62,007 nt of DNA. It comes from Treponemataceae bacterium (lineage in GTDB: Bacteria > Spirochaetota > Spirochaetia > Treponematales > Treponemataceae). Under the pieces are notes generated by a model. The model saw only the letters and a program-made list of their open reading frames with translations. It did not search any database and was not told the DNA's origin. Every line of letters begins with the position of its first letter. Positions within the stretch are counted from its first letter, which is position 1. The translations under genes and the position numbers were made by a program. Shown here in pieces: positions 58,338 to 62,007 of this stretch. The stretch spans positions 1-62,007 of the forward strand of contig JAKSTU010000013.1 of assembly GCA_024402435.1 (NCBI GenBank), given 5' to 3'.

Positions 58338-59758
58338 TGTCTGAAACTTATTCCGTTCATTTTGAAACACTTGGCTGCAAACTGAATCAGATTGAATCTG
58401 AATCCGCAGCCAACAGTTTTTTCCGCGCAGGTTTTTCTGTAAATGCAAAACCTGCCAGCGCGGGCACCCCGATTCATGAAGAAACCCGTCTTTGCATCAT
58501 AAACACATGTACCGTAACGACAAAAGCTGAGCAGAAAGCCCGGCGCATCATACGGCTTCTTCTGGAAAAGTACCCGAATGCAGCGGTTATTGTTACAGGC
58601 TGCTACGCACAGGTAGAAAGCGCAGAAATAAAGGCAATTTGTCCTCCAAGGATTGCTGTTCTTTCAGGCACCAAAAAAGACACCCTGGCACAAGTTCCGG
58701 ATTTTGTTTCCGCAAATCCGGATTTTTCAGTTTCCGACCTGGAGAAGTTTTTCCTTACTCATCAGATATCAAATGCGACCTTTACACTTTCTACAGATAC
58801 TTTCATGCAGCATTCCCGTGCATCAATAAAAATTCAGGACGGTTGCGCAAATTCCTGTGCATTCTGCAGGATTCATATTGCAAGAGGAAAACCGGTATCG
58901 TTGGATCCCCAAAAAGTTCTTGAAAGAATTTCTGCTCTTGAAAAAACTGGTCAGCAGGAAGTCGTAATAACGGGAGTAAATCTGACACAATACAAAGGTT
59001 TTGTTGAAGAAAGCGGCAAATACATGGATATTGCCCAACTTCTTGAATACCTGATTCAAAATACCCGCTCAATCAAATTCAGGATTTCCAGCCTTTATCC
59101 GGAACGGGTTGACGAATCTCTTTGCAGAATTTTGGCTGACAAACGGGTTCAACCGCATTTTCATCTTTCTGTCCAGTCAGGAAGTGATTCAATTCTTAAA
59201 GCGATGGGCCGAAAATATCTTTCTGATCAGGTTCTCCTTGCTGCAGAACGTTTGCGCACAGTCAAACCCAACTGTTTTCTGGCATGTGACATTATAACCG
59301 GTTTTCCCGGCGAAACAGACGCAGATTTTGATGAAACCGTCCGGATTGTAAGGGAATGCAATTTTTCATGGGTGCATGTTTTTCCATTTTCGCCTCGCCC
59401 TGGAACAGAAGCATACAAGATGAAACCCAAAGTCAGCGAAAGTGTTTCGCGTCAGCGTGCCGCAAAACTTACGGATCTTGCATTGGCGCAGAAAAAGCAA
59501 TGGCTTGAATCTTTGGTCGGAATTGAATGCTCGGCAATTGTTGAAAAAAAACGTATGACTACGATGCGGGCTGTAACTGAAAATTTCGTGCATGTTCAGA
59601 TTGAAAACTCTGATGACTATGACAAAGAGTTTTTAGGCGGCAAAGAAGTCCGTCTCCGAATAACGGAAATACTTCCTGTTTCCAGTCAGACGGAAGCTGT
59701 TGAAGCAATGGCGAAAATAATCAGCTACCCGGAAATGCAGGAACAGCAAAAAATATGA
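58337..59758 (+). CDS. mtaB: tRNA t6A37 methylthiotransferase MtaB
   Basis: The 473-residue radical SAM enzyme has an N-terminal UPF0004 domain with cysteines (FETLGCKLNQIES, IINTCTVTTKAE, IVTGCYAQ), the cluster motif DGCANSCAFCRIHIARGKPV and ITGVNLTQYKGF. The C-terminus is a TRAM-like domain (VGIECSAIVEKKR). The two cluster sets are needed to add methylthio to t6A at position 37 of tRNA. It overlaps both neighbours (TAATG and ATGA). Confidence 0.93.
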   Translation: MSETYSVHFETLGCKLNQIESESAANSFFRAGFSVNAKPASAGTPIHEETRLCIINTCTVTTKAEQKARRIIRLLLEKYPNAAVIVTGCYAQVESAEIKAICPPRIAVLSGTKKDTLAQVPDFVSANPDFSVSDLEKFFLTHQISNATFTLSTDTFMQHSRASIKIQDGCANSCAFCRIHIARGKPVSLDPQKVLERISALEKTGQQEVVITGVNLTQYKGFVEESGKYMDIAQLLEYLIQNTRSIKFRISSLYPERVDESLCRILADKRVQPHFHLSVQSGSDSILKAMGRKYLSDQVLLAAERLRTVKPNCFLACDIITGFPGETDADFDETVRIVRECNFSWVHVFPFSPRPGTEAYKMKPKVSESVSRQRAAKLTDLALAQKKQWLESLVGIECSAIVEKKRMTTMRAVTENFVHVQIENSDDYDKEFLGGKEVRLRITEILPVSSQTEAVEAMAKIISYPEMQEQQKI

Positions 59759-60690
59759 AATCCCGATTCTTTATTCTGATTCTTCTGCTTTTCTCATTGA
59801 ATTTGTGTTTTGGAGCTTCTGCAAAAAAAATCCGTGTTTCCGCTTTGTACGGGCCAAGCAGCGTAAGCATGGCTCCTCTTTTTGAAAGCTATGACAAAGC
59901 AGAATTTGATGTAGTAAGTGCAGCTGATGTTCTTGCCGCCAGACTGATAAAAAACGAAACAGACGTGGGAATTCTTCCTCCAAACCTTGCGGCAAAACTT
60001 TACAACACAACGGGAAAAGTGATAATCGGAGCAGTTGTGGGAGAAGGAATGCTTTCTGTCATCACCACCGACCAGAACATCAGAACCTTTGAAGATTTGG
60101 ACGGAAAACCTGTAAGTGCTGCAGGATCCGGAGCCACGCCCGAATACATTTTCCGTTATTTGTGTGACTTTTTTCACATCAAGTCGGAAGCTGATTTTTC
60201 CATTCCAACGGCAGAACTGGCAGCAGCTTTGGCATCAGGAAAAACAAAGACAATCCTTGTTCCGGAACCATTTGCAACCGTTGCCTGCCTAAACTGCAAA
60301 AGTGCACGACGGGTTTTTACGCTGCAGGATTGTTGGAACAGAACCGGCTCGAACAGAGATAATTTTCCCATGACAGTTGTTGTTTTTCGCACAGACTGGG
60401 CCAAAGAAAATCCCGAACTGGCAGAAGACTTTTTGAATGCATACAAAAATGCAGTCTCATGGGTCAACAAAAATCCTGCTGAAACAGGACTCCTTACAGA
60501 AAAATACAGTTTGGGACTGAAATCTTCAATCGTAGAACAATCAGTTCCATATTCAAACTTTGTATACAAGGACGCTTTGTCTGCACTTCCGGAAGTTGAG
60601 CAGCTTCTCTCGGTCTTCCTTTCTTTTGCCCCGGAAGCAGTCGGAAAAAAACTGCCGGACAGAGGATTTTATTTTGACCCCAGACACTAA
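59755..60690 (+). CDS. ABC transporter substrate-binding protein (NMT1/SsuA-like)
   Basis: The 311-residue protein has a signal peptide (FFILILLLFSLNLCFGASA) and the NMT1/SsuA fold (YGPSSVSMAPLFESYDKAEF, IGAVVGEGMLSVITTDQNI, GATPEYIFRYLCDFF, ILVPEPFATVACLN). Family members bind thiamine precursors, riboflavin, sulfonates or nitrate. It overlaps mtaB by 4 bp (ATGA). The substrate cannot be told; absence of a lipobox suggests a periplasmic soluble protein. Confidence 0.85.
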   Translation: MKSRFFILILLLFSLNLCFGASAKKIRVSALYGPSSVSMAPLFESYDKAEFDVVSAADVLAARLIKNETDVGILPPNLAAKLYNTTGKVIIGAVVGEGMLSVITTDQNIRTFEDLDGKPVSAAGSGATPEYIFRYLCDFFHIKSEADFSIPTAELAAALASGKTKTILVPEPFATVACLNCKSARRVFTLQDCWNRTGSNRDNFPMTVVVFRTDWAKENPELAEDFLNAYKNAVSWVNKNPAETGLLTEKYSLGLKSSIVEQSVPYSNFVYKDALSALPEVEQLLSVFLSFAPEAVGKKLPDRGFYFDPRH

Positions 60691-61435
60691 GAAGACAAAG
60701 CTTCTCATTTTTTTCCAAAGTTTTCTCATTCCTTTTTCTGTGCTGATGCTTTTTTGGACAATTGCCGCCCGTTGCTTAGATTCTTCGCTGATTCTGCCCT
60801 ATCCACATCAAGTTTTTCAACGACTTTTTGAGTTGTCAGGAAACAAAGCCTTTTTGGTTCAAATCGGCTTCACAACACTCCGGACTCTTTCTGCTTTTTT
60901 CATTTCATTTTTTCTGTCTATTGTTCTGGGGTTTTCAACAGCATGCATTCCCCTTTTGGACCGCCTGCTGAGTTTGCCTTTTACTCTTGTTCGGACAACA
61001 CCTGTCGTATCCTTCATTCTTCTGGCACTTTTCTGGTTTTCTTCTTCAGCAGTACCAGTATTCGTTTCTGTGCTGATGACACTTCCCGTCATGACATCCG
61101 CCGTTTATTCAGGAATCAGGAACACGGATCCGAAACTGACGGAAATGTGTTCAATTTTCGGATTTTCCCGAAAGCAGAAAATCCGGTGGCTATATCTGCC
61201 TTCAGTGTCACAAAACCTTTTTTCCGGTGCGCTCAGTGCTTTCGGCCAAAGCTGGAAAGTTACCGTTGCAGCCGAAGTAATCAGTCTGCCGAAAAAATCT
61301 GCAGGTTTTGCACTGTATACAGCGAAAACTCATCTTGAAACAACGGATGTTTTTGCAATTACATTCTGCATCATCTTGATATGTTTTATATTGGAATCAC
61401 TTTTCAGGACCATTTATGAACGATTTTGCATTTGA
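60674..61435 (+). CDS. ABC transporter permease
   Basis: The 253-residue protein has about six membrane helices (LLIFFQSFLIPFSVLMLFWT, LSAFFISFFLSIVLGFS) and the EAA-type loop (CSIFGFSRKQKIRWLYLPSV). The TTG at 60674 is the likely start, with GAGG 8 nt upstream; it overlaps the binding-protein gene by 17 bp. It forms the membrane channel of the importer with the ATPase encoded at 61416. Confidence 0.88.
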   Translation: MTPDTKKTKLLIFFQSFLIPFSVLMLFWTIAARCLDSSLILPYPHQVFQRLFELSGNKAFLVQIGFTTLRTLSAFFISFFLSIVLGFSTACIPLLDRLLSLPFTLVRTTPVVSFILLALFWFSSSAVPVFVSVLMTLPVMTSAVYSGIRNTDPKLTEMCSIFGFSRKQKIRWLYLPSVSQNLFSGALSAFGQSWKVTVAAEVISLPKKSAGFALYTAKTHLETTDVFAITFCIILICFILESLFRTIYERFCI

Positions 61436-62007
61436 AATCAGACAACTTGATTTTGCCTACGGCCCAAAAGTTATTTTCAAAAACTTTGATTTTTCTTTGG
61501 AAAGCCGGAAAATCACAGCACTTCTCGCGCCTTCTGGAACAGGAAAAACAACACTTCTGAATCTGATTGCACATCAGAAAAAAAGGGTTTCTTATGTTTT
61601 TCAGGAACCAAGACTACTGGATTTCTGCACAGTCAGGCAAAATGTGTGTTTGCCTTTGGAAAATTGTATGTCCAAAAATCAAGCTGCTGCACGAACAGAC
61701 AGGATTCTGGCTTTAACCGGTCTTGAGAGCTTGAAAAACCAAAAAGCCGGGAAACTTTCCGGAGGACAAATGCAGCGGGTGTCTTTGGCAAGAGCTTTCG
61801 CTTTTCCTTCAGATATTCTGCTGTTGGACGAAGCATTCAAATCTTTGGATCCTTCAGCAAAAATCCGGCTTTTTCAGACACTGGAAAATCTTTGGGCTAC
61901 CGAACAAAAAACAATTCTTTTTACCACCCACGATCCGATGGAAGCTTTTTGCCTTGCAGACAGAATTCTTCTGCTGCAGGGATCTCCCGCTTCAATAAAA
62001 AAAGATT
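61416..62007 (+). CDS. ABC transporter ATP-binding protein, cut by window edge
   Basis: About 197 codons are in the window and the frame is still open at the right edge. The sequence shows Walker A (LLAPSGTGKTTLLNLI), the Q-loop (YVFQEPRLLDF), the ABC signature (GKLSGGQMQRVSLARA), Walker B (DILLLDEAFKSLDP) and the H-loop (ILFTTHDPMEAF), so it is a complete importer ATPase. The Walker A begins with Ala instead of Gly. It starts at the ATG at 61416 inside the permease gene (20-bp overlap). Confidence 0.92.
   Translation, partial: MNDFAFEIRQLDFAYGPKVIFKNFDFSLESRKITALLAPSGTGKTTLLNLIAHQKKRVSYVFQEPRLLDFCTVRQNVCLPLENCMSKNQAAARTDRILALTGLESLKNQKAGKLSGGQMQRVSLARAFAFPSDILLLDEAFKSLDPSAKIRLFQTLENLWATEQKTILFTTHDPMEAFCLADRILLLQGSPASIKKD

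Overview
The window is a continuous stretch of a spirochaete chromosome, most likely a host-associated (gut or oral type) Treponema. The evidence is the gene content: a spiro-SPASM protein, a PUR-family nucleic-acid-binding protein, SpsF- and SpsC-like sugar proteins, a Na+-pumping OadGAB decarboxylase, a short ComEC, and the order cheW - DegT/SpsC-like - NAD kinase - recN, which from memory matches Treponema pallidum. The DNA is moderately AT-rich. I see no IS element, prophage, integrase or CRISPR array, so this is core chromosome with lineage-specific genes.

Layout. 1-6848 (minus) is a glycan-type operon: spiro-SPASM protein, glycosyltransferase, a three-module SpsF/PseG/methyltransferase fusion, an ATP-grasp protein and the start of an exported amidase-like protein. 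6881-10707 (minus) holds a histidine kinase, its response regulator and a PAS-GGDEF diguanylate cyclase. 10901-14633 (minus) is oadG-oadA-oadB, whose alpha subunit has two biotin domains. 14758-16128 is folC, followed by a minus block of two RluA-family synthases, a small exported protein, yggS, rsmA, comEC, an exported protein and a PilZ protein. 23880-26019 (plus) has a CPBP protease and cca. 25995-30946 (minus) has a conserved unknown gene, recN, nadK, a DegT-like protein and cheW. Then come thrC, coaD, the PUR gene, a 26-repeat ankyrin lipoprotein, secA, a TrpR-family regulator, tatD and tRNA-Leu(UAA).

41274-47099 (minus) is the ribosome/tRNA operon rpsP-khpA-rimM-trmD-rplS with an attached flagellar and c-di-GMP tail: a YlqG/FliK-like gene, an FlhB-C-terminal-like gene, HD-GYP, yraN, a 59-codon ORF and a zinc-motif protein. 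47723-50863 (plus) is a GH13 glucosidase and a second HD-GYP protein. Next are a degenerate aldo-keto reductase, glyS, a GC-rich probable RNA region, smpB, an exported protein, glgC, pta, a bactofilin, a TPR protein, mtaB and an ABC importer that runs off the right edge.

Themes. Cyclic-di-GMP signalling appears four times (one GGDEF, two HD-GYP, one PilZ) beside chemotaxis and flagellar-type genes. Three proteins belong to enzyme families but have lost catalytic residues: the spiro-SPASM protein (no [4Fe-4S] cysteines), the DegT-like protein (no PLP lysine) and the AKR-like protein (most of the tetrad lost). Several genes without a Shine-Dalgarno sequence have a -10 box 5-7 nt before the ATG, which suggests leaderless transcripts. 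Best candidates for undescribed biology are the spiro-SPASM/SpsF-PseG-methyltransferase/ATP-grasp operon, the perfect 14-bp inverted repeat over the start codon of the second HD-GYP gene, and the GC-rich non-coding region between glyS and smpB.
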